Program-made: the position numbers and the translations under genes
Shown: positions 1-8,714 of the stretch, piece by piece
How positions within the stretch are numbered: the first letter of the stretch is position 1
Layout of the letters: each line of letters begins with the position of its first letter
The notes under the pieces: generated by a model
Databases searched by the model: none
The model's input: only the letters and a program-made list of their open reading frames with translations
Told to the model about the DNA's origin: nothing
Assembly: GCF_001570865.1 (NCBI RefSeq)
Contig: NZ_BCSM01000003.1
Location: forward strand, 124,001 to 188,000
Length of the DNA: 64,000 nucleotides
Direction: 5' to 3'
From: Rothia kristinae NBRC 15354
Lineage (GTDB): Bacteria; Actinomycetota; Actinomycetes; Actinomycetales; Micrococcaceae

Positions 1-722
1 CCGGCTTCGCCGAGACCCTCCGAGCCCTCAACGGCGCCCAGAAGCCCGGGCACGGCGTGCCCGCCTACACCCGGTGGGTCAACCGCCGGGCGGCCCGGGT
101 CTTCGCGGCCGGCGCCGTGGCGCTGGGGATCGGCCCCAACGGGGTCACCGCGGTCTCCGCTCTGCTGTCCGCCGGGGCCATCGCGGTGCTGCTGCTGGCC
201 GATCCCACGGTGCTCACCGCCGTGATCGCGGCCCTGCTGTTCGCCCTGGGATACGCGATGGACTCCGCCGACGGCCAGGTGGCTCGGGTCACCGGGGCCT
301 CCTCGCCCGGCGGGGAGTGGCTGGACCACGTCGTGGACTCCGTGCGCGTGCCCGCCATCCACCTGACGGTGGCCGTCGGGTTCCTGCGCCACCCCGAGCA
401 CTTCCCCGGCCACGGCTGGGGCTCGGCCTGGATGCCGCTGCTGTTCTGCGTGGTGGCGGTGGGCCACTTCATGAGTCAGATCCTCGCCGAGCAGCTGCGG
501 CGCACCCGCCGCACCGCCGCGCCCTCCTCGGGCGGGACGCTGCGCTCCTTCCTGAACCTGCACATGGACGCGGGCACGCTGTGCTGGATCTTCCTCCTGT
601 GGGGCTTCGGCACCGTGTTCGTCATCGCCTACGGCCTGCTGCTGGCCGCGACCGTCCTGACCGTGGCCGTGTCCATGCGCCGCAAGTACCAGTCCCTGAA
701 CACCCCGGGAGATCCCTCATGA
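1..722 (+). CDS. CDP-alcohol phosphatidyltransferase (5' end outside window)
   Basis: Integral membrane enzyme that joins a CDP-activated alcohol or diacylglycerol to an alcohol acceptor. The family signature is complete near bases 261-330: D-G-x2-A-R, eight residues, then G-x3-D-x3-D (the segments DGQVAR and GEWLDHVVD). Several hydrophobic helices follow. The reading frame is open from base 3, and residues upstream of the first possible GTG (base 57) look like family sequence, so the true start lies left of the window. The stop overlaps the ATG of the next gene (ATGA), so it belongs to the polysaccharide operon. A TagD-like cytidylyltransferase further down the operon could supply its CDP-alcohol; this is inference. 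The substrate cannot be read from sequence. Confidence 0.85.
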   Translation, partial: GFAETLRALNGAQKPGHGVPAYTRWVNRRAARVFAAGAVALGIGPNGVTAVSALLSAGAIAVLLLADPTVLTAVIAALLFALGYAMDSADGQVARVTGASSPGGEWLDHVVDSVRVPAIHLTVAVGFLRHPEHFPGHGWGSAWMPLLFCVVAVGHFMSQILAEQLRRTRRTAAPSSGGTLRSFLNLHMDAGTLCWIFLLWGFGTVFVIAYGLLLAATVLTVAVSMRRKYQSLNTPGDPS

Positions 723-1642
723 GCACCCTGCCCCGCGTCACCGCGGTGATCGCCACCATCGGACGTCCGGAGCTGCTGCGCCGGGCCGTGCGCTCCCTGC
801 TCGCCCAGGACTACCCGGGGGAGGTCGAGGTGATCGTCTCCTACGACCACATCGCCATCGACCCCCTCGAGGACGTGGCGGTGCCCGCCGGGCGCACCCT
901 GCGCACCGTCGCCAACCAGCACCGCCAGGGGCTGGCCGGCGGACGCAACACCGGGGCGCAGCTGGGCACCGGGGAGCTGATCGGGTTCTGCGACGATGAC
1001 GACGAGTGGCTGCCCGGCAAGCTCGACGCGCAGGTGCGGCTGTGGCGCGAGCACCCGGAGGCCGCGGCCGTGTCCTGCTCGGTGCTGCTGCGCAGCGACG
1101 GACGGGACCATCGGATGCTCGCCCCCGCCCGCGCCGAGTTCGAGGACCTGCTGCGGGACCGGGTGGCGGCCCTGCACTCCACCTCCACCATCTACCGGCG
1201 GGAGGACCTGCTGCCCGGCGGGGCCATCGGCCCCTTCGACGAGGAGCTGCCCGCCTCCTACGGGGAGGACTACGACTTCCTGCTGCGCACGGCCCGCACC
1301 GGCCCCATCCTCAGCGTCACCGCTCCCCTGGTGCGGGTCCTGTGGGATCGTCCCTCCTTCTTCGCCCGCCGCTGGGAGAACATGGCCGCCGGTCTGACGT
1401 ACCTGCTGCGCAAGTTCCCGGAGTTCGAGTCCAGCCCGCGCGGGCTGGCCCGCATCGCCGGGCAGGTGGCGTTCTGCCACGCCGCCGCCGGACACCGCGG
1501 CCGGGCGCGCACCTGGGCGCGGGCGGCCCTGCGCCGGGATCCCCGCCAGCTGCGCGCTTGGGCCGCCCTGGTGGTGGCCGCCGGCGTCATCTCCGGGGAG
1601 ACCCTGGTGCGGTGGGTGGAGAAGACCGGGAAGGGGCTGTGA
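719..1642 (+). CDS. Family 2 glycosyltransferase
   Basis: GT-A fold sugar transferase of about 307 residues. The N-terminus has the GT2 core: a VTAVIATIGRPELL strand, the NTGAQLGTGELIGF segment and an acidic metal-binding motif DDDDEW near residue 90. A conserved GEDYDFLLR segment supplies the probable catalytic acidic residues. The start is the ATG that overlaps the preceding stop (ATGA); a much longer open frame upstream is only a GC-rich shadow. No membrane anchor is obvious apart from a weakly hydrophobic C-terminal stretch. Donor and acceptor are unknown. By position it adds a sugar to the lipid-linked repeat unit of the first polysaccharide locus. Confidence 0.85.
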   Translation: MSTLPRVTAVIATIGRPELLRRAVRSLLAQDYPGEVEVIVSYDHIAIDPLEDVAVPAGRTLRTVANQHRQGLAGGRNTGAQLGTGELIGFCDDDDEWLPGKLDAQVRLWREHPEAAAVSCSVLLRSDGRDHRMLAPARAEFEDLLRDRVAALHSTSTIYRREDLLPGGAIGPFDEELPASYGEDYDFLLRTARTGPILSVTAPLVRVLWDRPSFFARRWENMAAGLTYLLRKFPEFESSPRGLARIAGQVAFCHAAAGHRGRARTWARAALRRDPRQLRAWAALVVAAGVISGETLVRWVEKTGKGL

Positions 1643-1646
1643 CCCC

Positions 1647-2939
1647 TTGACCGCATCCGCCGCCGTGCGCCCCGCCGCCGAGGCCTCCGCTGCCCGCCCC
1701 CGTCCTGCCGCCGGCGGGCGGGCCCTGCCGGCGTGGCCGCTGCTGGGTCTGATCTGGGGCTACCCGGTCCTGTGGGCGCTGGGGCTGTCCCAGTTCGCCC
1801 CCACGGTCCTGTGCCTGCTCATGCTCGCGCTGCTCCTGCTGCGCGGGCACCTGCGGGTGCTGCCCGGCCTGTGGGCCTGGGGGGCGCTGCTGCTGTGGAT
1901 GCTGGGCTCGACGGCGATGCTCGGCTCGGCCACGGACCTGATCGGCTGGGGCATGCGCTTCACCGTCGTGCTCAACGCCGGGATCTGCGCGCTGTACTAC
2001 GCCAACGCCCGCGAGACCCTCGGCCCGGATGCGGTGCTGCGTGCCCTGTCCGGGCTCTGGGCGGCCTGCGTGCTGCTGGGCTGCCTGGGCCTGGCCTTCC
2101 CCGAGGCGCGCCTGAGCACCCCGATGGGCGCCATCATGCCCGGCGGGCTGCTGTCCAACGACCTCGTGCACGACTACGTCGCTCCCCGCCTGACCGAGAC
2201 CCAGCAGCCGTGGGGCGCTCCGGCCCCCTACATCCGCCCCTCCGCACCGTTCGTCTACGCCAACAGCTGGGGACTGGCCTACGCCCTGCTCACCCCGGTG
2301 GTGGTGGCCCGCCTGCTGCGCGGGGCGCGGCTGCGCGTGGTCCTCTGGTACGCGGGCCTCGGCGCGCTGTCCGTGATCCCGGCCCTGGCCTCCAGCAACC
2401 GGGGCATGTTCCTCGGGCTGGGTCTGTGCGTGCTGACCGTCTGGATCCGGGCCGGACTGCGCGGCCGGTGGGCCGCGGTGGCCGCGGGCGGGCTGGGGCT
2501 GCTGGCCGCCGGCATCGCCCTGTTCGCCTCCGGCGCCGCGGGCTCCGTGCTCGCCCGCCAGGAGTACAGCGACTCCACGGGCGGGCGCAGCGCCCTGTAC
2601 CGGGCCACCTGGGAGCGCTCCCTGGAATCTCCCCTCCTGGGCCACGGCACCACCCAGATGGAGCCCTCCGTCGGCGTCTCCCTGGGCACCCAGGGCTACC
2701 TCTGGACACTCCTGTTCTGCTACGGGTTCGTCGCCGCGGCCCTGTTCCTGTGGTTCCTGCTGGGCGCGGTGCTGCGCTGGGCGCGGCCCGTGGGCACCAG
2801 CGGCCTCTGGCTGCACGCCGTGCTGGTCTCCTGCTGCCTGATGTTCGTCTTCTACTCCTTCGACACCATGCAGATGATCACCCTGCTGCTCCTCACTGCC
2901 CTGCTGGGCCGCGCCCGTCTGGACGGTGATCCGCTGTGA
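1647..2939 (+). CDS. Wzy-like O-antigen ligase/polymerase
   Basis: Polytopic membrane protein of about 430 residues with roughly ten to twelve hydrophobic helices and one larger extracytoplasmic loop, the layout of the O-antigen ligase/polymerase superfamily. Typical local motifs are SSNRGMFLGLG and GGRSALYRATWERSLESPLLGHG, which match the R-x3-W-x6-P-x2-G-G/H region of these enzymes. In this operon it most likely polymerises undecaprenyl-linked repeat units outside the membrane. The first usable start is TTG at 1647, four bases after the previous stop; a GTG a few codons later is possible. Its stop overlaps the next gene's GTG. Confidence 0.75.
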   Translation: MTASAAVRPAAEASAARPRPAAGGRALPAWPLLGLIWGYPVLWALGLSQFAPTVLCLLMLALLLLRGHLRVLPGLWAWGALLLWMLGSTAMLGSATDLIGWGMRFTVVLNAGICALYYANARETLGPDAVLRALSGLWAACVLLGCLGLAFPEARLSTPMGAIMPGGLLSNDLVHDYVAPRLTETQQPWGAPAPYIRPSAPFVYANSWGLAYALLTPVVVARLLRGARLRVVLWYAGLGALSVIPALASSNRGMFLGLGLCVLTVWIRAGLRGRWAAVAAGGLGLLAAGIALFASGAAGSVLARQEYSDSTGGRSALYRATWERSLESPLLGHGTTQMEPSVGVSLGTQGYLWTLLFCYGFVAAALFLWFLLGAVLRWARPVGTSGLWLHAVLVSCCLMFVFYSFDTMQMITLLLLTALLGRARLDGDPL

Positions 2940-4429
2940 GCACCCGCCGTCCCTCCCTCGCCCGCTCCGGGGCCCTGTCCTCGGTGTTCGTCCTGTACGG
3001 GGCCGCCGCGGCCTTCGCCGCCTCGCTGATCGTCTCCAACGCGATCGGCGAGCGCGGGGCCGGCAGCTTCTTCAACATCATGGCCCTGTTCACCATCGCC
3101 ACCTCCTTCAGCGTCTTCGGCGCGGACACCGGCCTGGTGCGCACGGTCTCCGCCCAGACGGCTCGCCCCGGCGGCACCCCGGTGCGCGATCTCGTGCGCT
3201 TCGCCGCCGGGCCCGTCCTGCTGCTGTCCGCGCTCACCGGTCTGGCCGGGGTGGCGTGGAGCCTGCTGGCCCCCGACGCCGGGGAGGCCACCCGCACCGC
3301 GGTGCGCATCGCCGCGCCCTTCCTCGTGCTGGCCGCGGCCATGACCCTGGTCTTCGGCGTCCTGCGCGGGGACCAGCAGGTGGTGCGCTTCACCGCCCTG
3401 CAGAACGGGCTGCTGCCCACCCTGCGCGTGGGCGCCGTGGGGGCGGCCGTCCTGCTGGGCGGGTCCATGGGGCTGCTGGCCGCGGCCTGGACGGTGCCCG
3501 TGCTCGTGGTGCTGGCCGTGGGCCTGCCCCCGGTGCTGGGGATCCTGCGCCGGGACGACGCCCGCCACCAGCCCGGGGTCCCGGCCTCCGAGCACCGGGA
3601 GACCCGAGCCTCCTTCTGGAGCTTCAGCTCCGCCCGAGGGGTGGCCGCCCTGGTGGAGGCCGTCCTCGAATGGGTGGACGTGATCGTGGTCGGGGCGGTG
3701 ATGGGCCTGGCCGCCTCCGGGATCTACGGGGCGGTGAACCGGTGCGTGCGCGTGGGAGTCATGGTCGAGCACACCGCGCGCGTGGTCACCGGACCGGCCA
3801 TCAGCGCCGCCCTGGCCTCCGACGCCCTGGAGCGGGCCCGCCGGATCTTCGTGGACACCACGCGGGCCCTCGTGATGCTCGCCTGGCCGTTCTACCTGAC
3901 GCTCATGCTCTTCGGCCCCGGGATCCTCGGGATCTTCGGTGCCGGCTTCCCCCTGGGCGCCCAGGCTCTGGTGATCATCTGCCCGGCCATGATGCTGGCG
4001 ATGTCCGCCGGCGGCGTGCAGTCCGTGCTGCTGATGGCCGGGCGCTCCCGGTGGCAGCTGTACAACAAGCTCTCCTCGCTGGCCGCGGCCGTGGCGCTGA
4101 ACCTGACGCTGGTCCCCCTGTGGGGGCTGCGCGGGGCGGCTACGGCCTGGGCCGCCGCCGTGCTGATCGACTGCGGTCTGGCCGCCGAGCAGGTGCACCG
4201 GCGCCTCGGCATCCGCGCCCGGCCCGCCGAGCTGCTGCCCGCCGCCGGCCTCGCCCTGGGGGTGGTGGGCCTGGGCGGGCTGCTGGTCCGCCTGCTGCTC
4301 GGCCCCGGCCTGGTGGGGCTGCTCGTGCACGCCGTCGCCGTGTGCGGGGCGTACCTGGCGCTGCTGTGGATCCTGCGCCGCCCCCTCGGCCTGGAGGCCT
4401 TCCTCTCCGCCCGCCGACGCACCGGATGA
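2936..4429 (+). CDS. Wzx-like polysaccharide flippase (MATE/MOP superfamily)
   Basis: Protein of 497 residues with about twelve to fourteen membrane helices, matching lipid-linked oligosaccharide flippases of the MOP superfamily (Wzx/RfbX/MurJ-like). Its role would be moving the undecaprenyl-diphosphate repeat unit across the membrane for the Wzy-like polymerase encoded just upstream. The start is GTG at 2936, overlapping the polymerase stop as GTGA, so the two genes are translationally coupled. It is the only flippase of this class in the window, although there are two Wzy-like genes, so it might serve both loci; that is inference. Confidence 0.8.
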   Translation: MSTRRPSLARSGALSSVFVLYGAAAAFAASLIVSNAIGERGAGSFFNIMALFTIATSFSVFGADTGLVRTVSAQTARPGGTPVRDLVRFAAGPVLLLSALTGLAGVAWSLLAPDAGEATRTAVRIAAPFLVLAAAMTLVFGVLRGDQQVVRFTALQNGLLPTLRVGAVGAAVLLGGSMGLLAAAWTVPVLVVLAVGLPPVLGILRRDDARHQPGVPASEHRETRASFWSFSSARGVAALVEAVLEWVDVIVVGAVMGLAASGIYGAVNRCVRVGVMVEHTARVVTGPAISAALASDALERARRIFVDTTRALVMLAWPFYLTLMLFGPGILGIFGAGFPLGAQALVIICPAMMLAMSAGGVQSVLLMAGRSRWQLYNKLSSLAAAVALNLTLVPLWGLRGAATAWAAAVLIDCGLAAEQVHRRLGIRARPAELLPAAGLALGVVGLGGLLVRLLLGPGLVGLLVHAVAVCGAYLALLWILRRPLGLEAFLSARRRTG

Positions 4430-4491
4430 GCCGAACGCCGATGCCCGACCCCCGAACCGACCCTCCCGTCCCCGTACCTCCTGGAGAACCG

Positions 4492-5607
4492 ATGACCATC
4501 CGCCCCGCTCCCGCCTCCGCCGAGGCCGTTCCCACCGCCGGCGAGCAGGCCCGCCGCGTGCTGCGCCGGTGGCCCACCCTGCTCCTCGTCTGGGGCCTGG
4601 TCCTGCTCCTGGCCCTGCTCCTGGGTCTGCTGACCCCGCGCAGCTACACCGCCTCCACGGAGGTCCGGGTGGATCCGCTGAGCTCCGTGGTCACCGCCGC
4701 CCCGTCGGCCGGCCAGAAGGTGGAGATCGCCACCGAGCGCAAGATCGCCGCCTCCGAGGAGGTGGCCCGCCGCGCCCACGAGCAGGAGAAGCGCTTCGGC
4801 ACCCAGCAGCTGCGCTCGCACGTCTCGGTCTCCTCGGACACCGGCACTTCCGTGCTGACCTTCGAGGCTCACGCCGAGGACGCCGGACAGGCCGCGGACA
4901 TGGCCGACGCCCTGGCCCAGGCCTACCTCGACCAGCGGGCCGAGGACGTGGACCAGGCCGTGGACGAGGCCGTGCGGCACCTGGACGAGCAGATCGGCGG
5001 ACTCTCCCCCGAGGCGGACGAGCAGCAGGTGCGCCGGCTGCGCGAGGCCCGGGCCCAGGCCCTGGCCGCCCCGCGCCAGGCCGGCGCCGTGATCACCCCG
5101 GCCGATCAGGACGAGCACTCCTCCTCCCCCGGCCTGGCCTACTACCTGCTGGCCGGGCTGATCGGCGGCTTCCTCCTGGGCGTGGTGGCCGCCGCGGTGC
5201 GGGACCGCACCGATCCCCGGGTCGCCTTCCCCGACCGGGCCGCCCAGATCCTGGACGCCGAGGTCCTGGAAGCCGACGCGCAGGACCTGCCGGAGCAGAC
5301 CGCGCTGCTGTGGCGCCGGTGGGGCCTGCGCCCCGGCGTGCAGCCGGGCTCCGCGACCGTGCTGAACCTGCCCGCCGACGAGTCCATCGGGTGGCTGGTG
5401 GCCGATTCCCTCCAGGAGACCAGCGGGGCCGAGACGCACCACCTGAGCCTGACGGGGGTGGACGCCCGCACCGCCGAGGAGCTGGACCGCAGCCAGCGCC
5501 TGATCCTGGCGCTGAGCCCCACCACCCGGCGTCGCGCCCTGCGGCGCCTGGCCGCCGCCTGCCGCCGCGCGGACCTGGAGGTGGACGCCGTCATCCTGCT
5601 CCGCTGA
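4492..5607 (+). CDS. Wzz-like chain-length protein with degenerate kinase-like C-terminus
   Basis: Protein of 371 residues with the layout of polysaccharide co-polymerases: a transmembrane helix at about residues 28-47, an extracytoplasmic domain with an Ala/Glu/Gln-rich helical stretch (about 125-195), and a second helix at about 214-236. The cytoplasmic tail (about 280-371) resembles the later half of a BY-kinase P-loop domain (a RLILALSPTTRRRALRRLAA segment followed by VDAVILL) but has no Walker A, A' or B motif, so it should not be an active kinase. The start at ATG 4492 is preferred because of a GGAG ribosome-binding site; an in-frame ATG lies at 4441. The function, control of chain length, is inferred. 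Confidence 0.7.
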   Translation: MTIRPAPASAEAVPTAGEQARRVLRRWPTLLLVWGLVLLLALLLGLLTPRSYTASTEVRVDPLSSVVTAAPSAGQKVEIATERKIAASEEVARRAHEQEKRFGTQQLRSHVSVSSDTGTSVLTFEAHAEDAGQAADMADALAQAYLDQRAEDVDQAVDEAVRHLDEQIGGLSPEADEQQVRRLREARAQALAAPRQAGAVITPADQDEHSSSPGLAYYLLAGLIGGFLLGVVAAAVRDRTDPRVAFPDRAAQILDAEVLEADAQDLPEQTALLWRRWGLRPGVQPGSATVLNLPADESIGWLVADSLQETSGAETHHLSLTGVDARTAEELDRSQRLILALSPTTRRRALRRLAAACRRADLEVDAVILLR

Positions 5608-5649
5608 TCCGCTGAACCGCCGCCTCACCGCCTCCGAAGGAGAACCACC

Positions 5650-6099
5650 ATGAAGCTCATGCTCGTCGCCTCTGCCGGCGGCCACCTCGCCCAGCTGCTG
5701 GCGCTCAGGTCCCTGTGGGAGCACCACGACCGAGCGTGGGCCACCTTCCGCCTGCCCGAGGTGGAAGCCGCCCTCAGCGGGGAGACCGCCTACTGGGTGC
5801 ACCACCCCACCACCCGGAACCTGCCCAACGCCGTGCGCAACCTGCGCCTGGCCTGGCGCTCCCTGCGCCGGGAGCGACCCGACGCCGTGATCTCCACCGG
5901 CGCCGCGGTCTCCGTCTCCTACTTCATCGCCGCCCGCCTGCTGGGCATCCCGACGGTGTTCATCGAGGCCTACGACCGCATCACCATGCCCACGCTCAGC
6001 GCCCGCCTGTGCTACCCGTTCTGCGACCTGTTCGTCGTGCAGTGGGACCAGCAGCAGGAGGCGTTCCCCGAGTCCGTCAACATCGGCGCCGTGCTGTGA
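5650..6099 (+). CDS. Alg14/PssD-like glycosyltransferase subunit
   Basis: Short protein of 149 residues beginning MKLMLVASAGGHLAQLLAL, the N-terminal Rossmann motif of the Alg14/PssD/EpsE family. In this family the Alg14-type subunit holds the membrane and acceptor half of a split GT-B transferase, and the partner Alg13-type subunit binds the nucleotide sugar. The neighbour directly downstream is exactly such a partner, which supports the call. Family members add the second sugar to a polyprenyl-diphosphate sugar. The ATG at 5650 has a good AAGGAG site. There is no obvious strong membrane helix beyond the hydrophobic centre (YFIAARLLGIPTVFI). Confidence 0.8.
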   Translation: MKLMLVASAGGHLAQLLALRSLWEHHDRAWATFRLPEVEAALSGETAYWVHHPTTRNLPNAVRNLRLAWRSLRRERPDAVISTGAAVSVSYFIAARLLGIPTVFIEAYDRITMPTLSARLCYPFCDLFVVQWDQQQEAFPESVNIGAVL

Positions 6100-6122
6100 G
6101 CGCGCCGTCCGAGGAGGTTGCC

Positions 6123-6743
6123 ATGTCCGCCGCAGAACCCGTGACCGATCCCGCCGTGCGGGAGTACGACCTCGTCGTCTCCCTCGGCACCGACCACCAC
6201 CCCTTCGACCGGCTCCTGGACTGCTGCGAGGACTACGCCCTCGCCCGGCCGGGCACCCGGTGCCTCATCCAGCACGGCTTCACGAAGGCGCCGCAGCGCT
6301 GCACCGGGGTGGAGCGGATGCCGCGCGAGCAGCTGCTGGAGACCTACCGCGGCGCCGCCGCCGTGCTCGTGCAGGGCGGCCCCGGCTCCATCCTCGACGC
6401 GCGGGAGGCCGGCATCGTGCCCGTGGCCGTGCCCCGGCGCCAGGACCTGGGCGAGGTGGTGGACGACCACCAGATCCAGTTCACCCGGATCATGGCCGAG
6501 CAGGGCGAGGCCGTCATGGCCACCTCCCGGGAGGAGCTGTTCGACGCCCTGGACCGGGCCCTGGCCCAGCCCGAGGCCTTCCGCACGGCCCCGCGCCTGC
6601 CCCACCCGGAGCAGGCCGCCCGCAAGCTGGAGGACTCGCTGACCACGCTGCTGGAGGCCCCGAGCCCGCCCCGCCGGCGCTTTCCCCGGCGGCTGATGCA
6701 GCTGCTCTCCCGCCCCGTCCGCCCGCTTCCCGAGAACCGCTGA
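6123..6743 (+). CDS. Alg13/PssE-like glycosyltransferase subunit
   Basis: Protein of 206 residues that supplies the nucleotide-sugar binding half of a split GT-B enzyme. The segments VVSLGTDHHPFDRLL, VQGGPGSILDAREAGIVPVAVPR and VDDHQIQFTRIMAEQG correspond to the conserved donor-binding region of MurG/Alg13-type enzymes. It follows the Alg14-like gene by 23 bases and has its own GAGGAGG site before ATG 6123. The last 40 residues are Arg/Pro-rich and poorly conserved. The complex probably transfers a hexose or N-acetylhexosamine to the lipid-linked first sugar; donor identity is unknown. Confidence 0.8.
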   Translation: MSAAEPVTDPAVREYDLVVSLGTDHHPFDRLLDCCEDYALARPGTRCLIQHGFTKAPQRCTGVERMPREQLLETYRGAAAVLVQGGPGSILDAREAGIVPVAVPRRQDLGEVVDDHQIQFTRIMAEQGEAVMATSREELFDALDRALAQPEAFRTAPRLPHPEQAARKLEDSLTTLLEAPSPPRRRFPRRLMQLLSRPVRPLPENR

Positions 6744-6753
6744 AGGAGTCCCC

Positions 6754-7191
6754 ATGACCATCGGATACGCCGCCGGAGCCTTCGACCTGTTCCACATCGG
6801 CCACCTCAACATCCTGCGGGAGGCCAAGCAGCGCTGCGACCACCTGATCGCCGGCGTGGTCTCCGACGAGATGCTGGAGCTGACCAAGGGTCGGGCGCCG
6901 ATCATCCCGCTGGAGGAGCGGATGGAGATCGTCAGCCACATCAGCTACGTGGACCAGGTGCACCCGGAGACCGTCGAGGACAAGCTGGAGACCTGGGAGC
7001 AGCTGCACTTCGACGTGTTCTTCAAGGGCGATGACTGGAAGGGCACGGACCGCGGCCATGACCTGGAGCGGCGCTTCGCGGAGGTCGGCGTGGAGGTGGT
7101 GTACTTCCCGTACACCCGCCACACCTCCAGCACCAAGCTGCGCACCGCGCTGGAGCTGCTGAGCCGGGAGGCGCAGGTATTCAATGCCTGA
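6754..7191 (+). CDS. Glycerol-3-phosphate cytidylyltransferase-like protein (TagD type)
   Basis: Cytosolic nucleotidyltransferase of 145 residues that condenses CTP with a phospho-alcohol to give a CDP-alcohol. Visible motifs are HIGH at residues 14-17 inside FDLFHIGHLNIL, KGDDWKG at 91-97 and the TRHTSST variant of the RTxGIST signature at 121-127. Length and motifs match TagD more than the longer ethanolamine-phosphate enzymes, but the natural alcohol (glycerol, ribitol, ethanolamine) is not proven. It shares the operon with a CDP-alcohol phosphatidyltransferase, which suggests the two act in sequence. Its stop overlaps the next gene by 8 bases. Confidence 0.8.
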   Translation: MTIGYAAGAFDLFHIGHLNILREAKQRCDHLIAGVVSDEMLELTKGRAPIIPLEERMEIVSHISYVDQVHPETVEDKLETWEQLHFDVFFKGDDWKGTDRGHDLERRFAEVGVEVVYFPYTRHTSSTKLRTALELLSREAQVFNA

Positions 7192-8692
7192 GACCCTGCC
7201 GACGGCCTCCCCCCGCGGGCTCGGGGAGCAGCCGGGACTGACCACCGCCCGCATGTCCTGGCATCGCAAGGCGGAGCGGCTGCTCAGCGTGACGGATCTG
7301 CTGGTGCTGATCGCCGCCGTGGCCGGGGCCCAGCTGCTGCGCTTCGGGCTGGCCCGGACCCGGCTGCTGGACGGGGCCGGCGCGGAGACGATCTCCTACA
7401 CCCTGTTCTCGGCGCTGCTCGTGCTGGTCTGGTGGGCGGCCCTCGGCGTGGGCGGGGCCCGGCAGGCCAAGATCCTCGGCGCCGGCAGCGAGGAGTACCG
7501 GCGGGTCGTGCGGATCTCCCTGTGGCTGTTCGCCGCCCTGGCCGTGCTGGCCTACATCAGCCGCACGGACCTCGCCCGCGGCTACGTCATCCTGGCCGCG
7601 CCCCTGGGCATCGCCCTGCTGCTGCTGAGCCGCTGGATGTTCCGGGTGGCCCTGGTGGCCTGGCGACGCCGCGGCCGGGCTCGGATCAAGACCCTGCTCA
7701 TCGGGGATCTGCCCTCGATCGGCCACCTGGACCGGCGCCTCGTGGAGGCCTCCAACTACGGGTACACGCCCGTGGGGGCCTACCCCGCCGGACACGAGCT
7801 GCCGGAGCGCGGCCTCCTGCCCGGCACGGACCTGCCGCTGCTGGGCACGGATCCGGAGCCGGAGGCGGTGATGGCCGTGGTCCGCGAGCGCGGGGCCGAC
7901 GTCGTCGCCATCTCCTCCGGGCACCTGCTCACCCCGCGGCAGCTGCGCCGGCTCGGGTGGATGCTGGCCCAGGAGCACGTGGGACTGGCCATGGCCCCGG
8001 CGCTGACGGACATCGCCGGTCCGCGCCTGCAGATGCAGCCGCTGAACGGGATCCCCCTGGTCCACGTGCACACCCCGCGCATGGGCGGCGGCACCGCGGC
8101 CGTCAAACGCGGGATGGACGTGGTGCTCAGCGCCCTCGGTCTGCTGGTCCTGGCCCCCGTGTTCCTCCTGCTCGGACTCCTGATCAAGGCGGACTCCCCC
8201 GGCGGCCCGGTGTTCTTCCACCAGGAGCGCATCGGCCGGGAGGGCCGCCCCTTCCGGATGCACAAGTTCCGCTCCATGGTCCCGGACGCGGACCGGCTGC
8301 GCCAGCAGCTGGCGCGGGAGGGCGCCGGGAACGAGGTGCTGTTCAAGATGGCCGACGACCCCCGGATCACCCGGGTGGGGAAGGTGATGCGCAAGCTCTC
8401 CCTGGACGAGCTGCCGCAGCTGTGGAACGTCCTGGTGGGCGAGATGTCCCTGGTGGGTCCGCGCCCCCCGCTGCCGGAGGAGGTGGCCGCCTACGAGCAG
8501 GACATGTACCGGCGGCTCATGGTCAAGCCCGGGATCACGGGCCTGTGGCAGGTGGGCGGACGCTCGGACCTGTCCTGGGAGGAGTCCGTGCGCCTGGATC
8601 TGTACTACGTGGAGAACTGGTCCGTGACCGGGGACCTGCTGATCCTGGCCCGCACCGTGAAGGCGGTCTTCGCCGGGGCCGGCGCGTACTGA
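7184..8692 (+). CDS. Polyprenyl-phosphate sugar-phosphotransferase (WbaP/CpsE-like)
   Basis: Membrane enzyme of 502 residues that starts a glycan repeat unit by moving a sugar 1-phosphate from a UDP-sugar to undecaprenyl phosphate. The N-terminal half has four to five membrane helices, followed by a CoA-binding-like Rossmann segment (about 165-270). From about residue 305 comes the bacterial sugar-transferase domain: a reentrant helix, the KFRSM motif, the D-E catalytic pair in LSLDELPQLWNVL, SLVGPRPPLPEE and KPGITGLWQVGGRS. It is the only initiating transferase in the window. The ATG at 7184 overlaps the end of the cytidylyltransferase gene. Confidence 0.9.
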   Translation: MPETLPTASPRGLGEQPGLTTARMSWHRKAERLLSVTDLLVLIAAVAGAQLLRFGLARTRLLDGAGAETISYTLFSALLVLVWWAALGVGGARQAKILGAGSEEYRRVVRISLWLFAALAVLAYISRTDLARGYVILAAPLGIALLLLSRWMFRVALVAWRRRGRARIKTLLIGDLPSIGHLDRRLVEASNYGYTPVGAYPAGHELPERGLLPGTDLPLLGTDPEPEAVMAVVRERGADVVAISSGHLLTPRQLRRLGWMLAQEHVGLAMAPALTDIAGPRLQMQPLNGIPLVHVHTPRMGGGTAAVKRGMDVVLSALGLLVLAPVFLLLGLLIKADSPGGPVFFHQERIGREGRPFRMHKFRSMVPDADRLRQQLAREGAGNEVLFKMADDPRITRVGKVMRKLSLDELPQLWNVLVGEMSLVGPRPPLPEEVAAYEQDMYRRLMVKPGITGLWQVGGRSDLSWEESVRLDLYYVENWSVTGDLLILARTVKAVFAGAGAY

Positions 8693-8701
8693 GGGCTTGG
8701 G

Positions 8702-8707
8702 TAGACT
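8702..8707 (+). promoter_or_regulatory. -10 element of a leaderless promoter
   Basis: TAGACT lies 7 bases before the ATG at 8715, so transcription should begin at or next to the start codon. There is no Shine-Dalgarno sequence. It separates the DUF2505 gene from the polysaccharide operon. Confidence 0.6.
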
Positions 8708-8714
8708 GCCTGGC

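Noticed and set aside
74-718. Long open frame joining the second gene upstream
   Set aside because: It is a GC-rich shadow of the phosphatidyltransferase gene; the glycosyltransferase homology begins at the ATG at 719.
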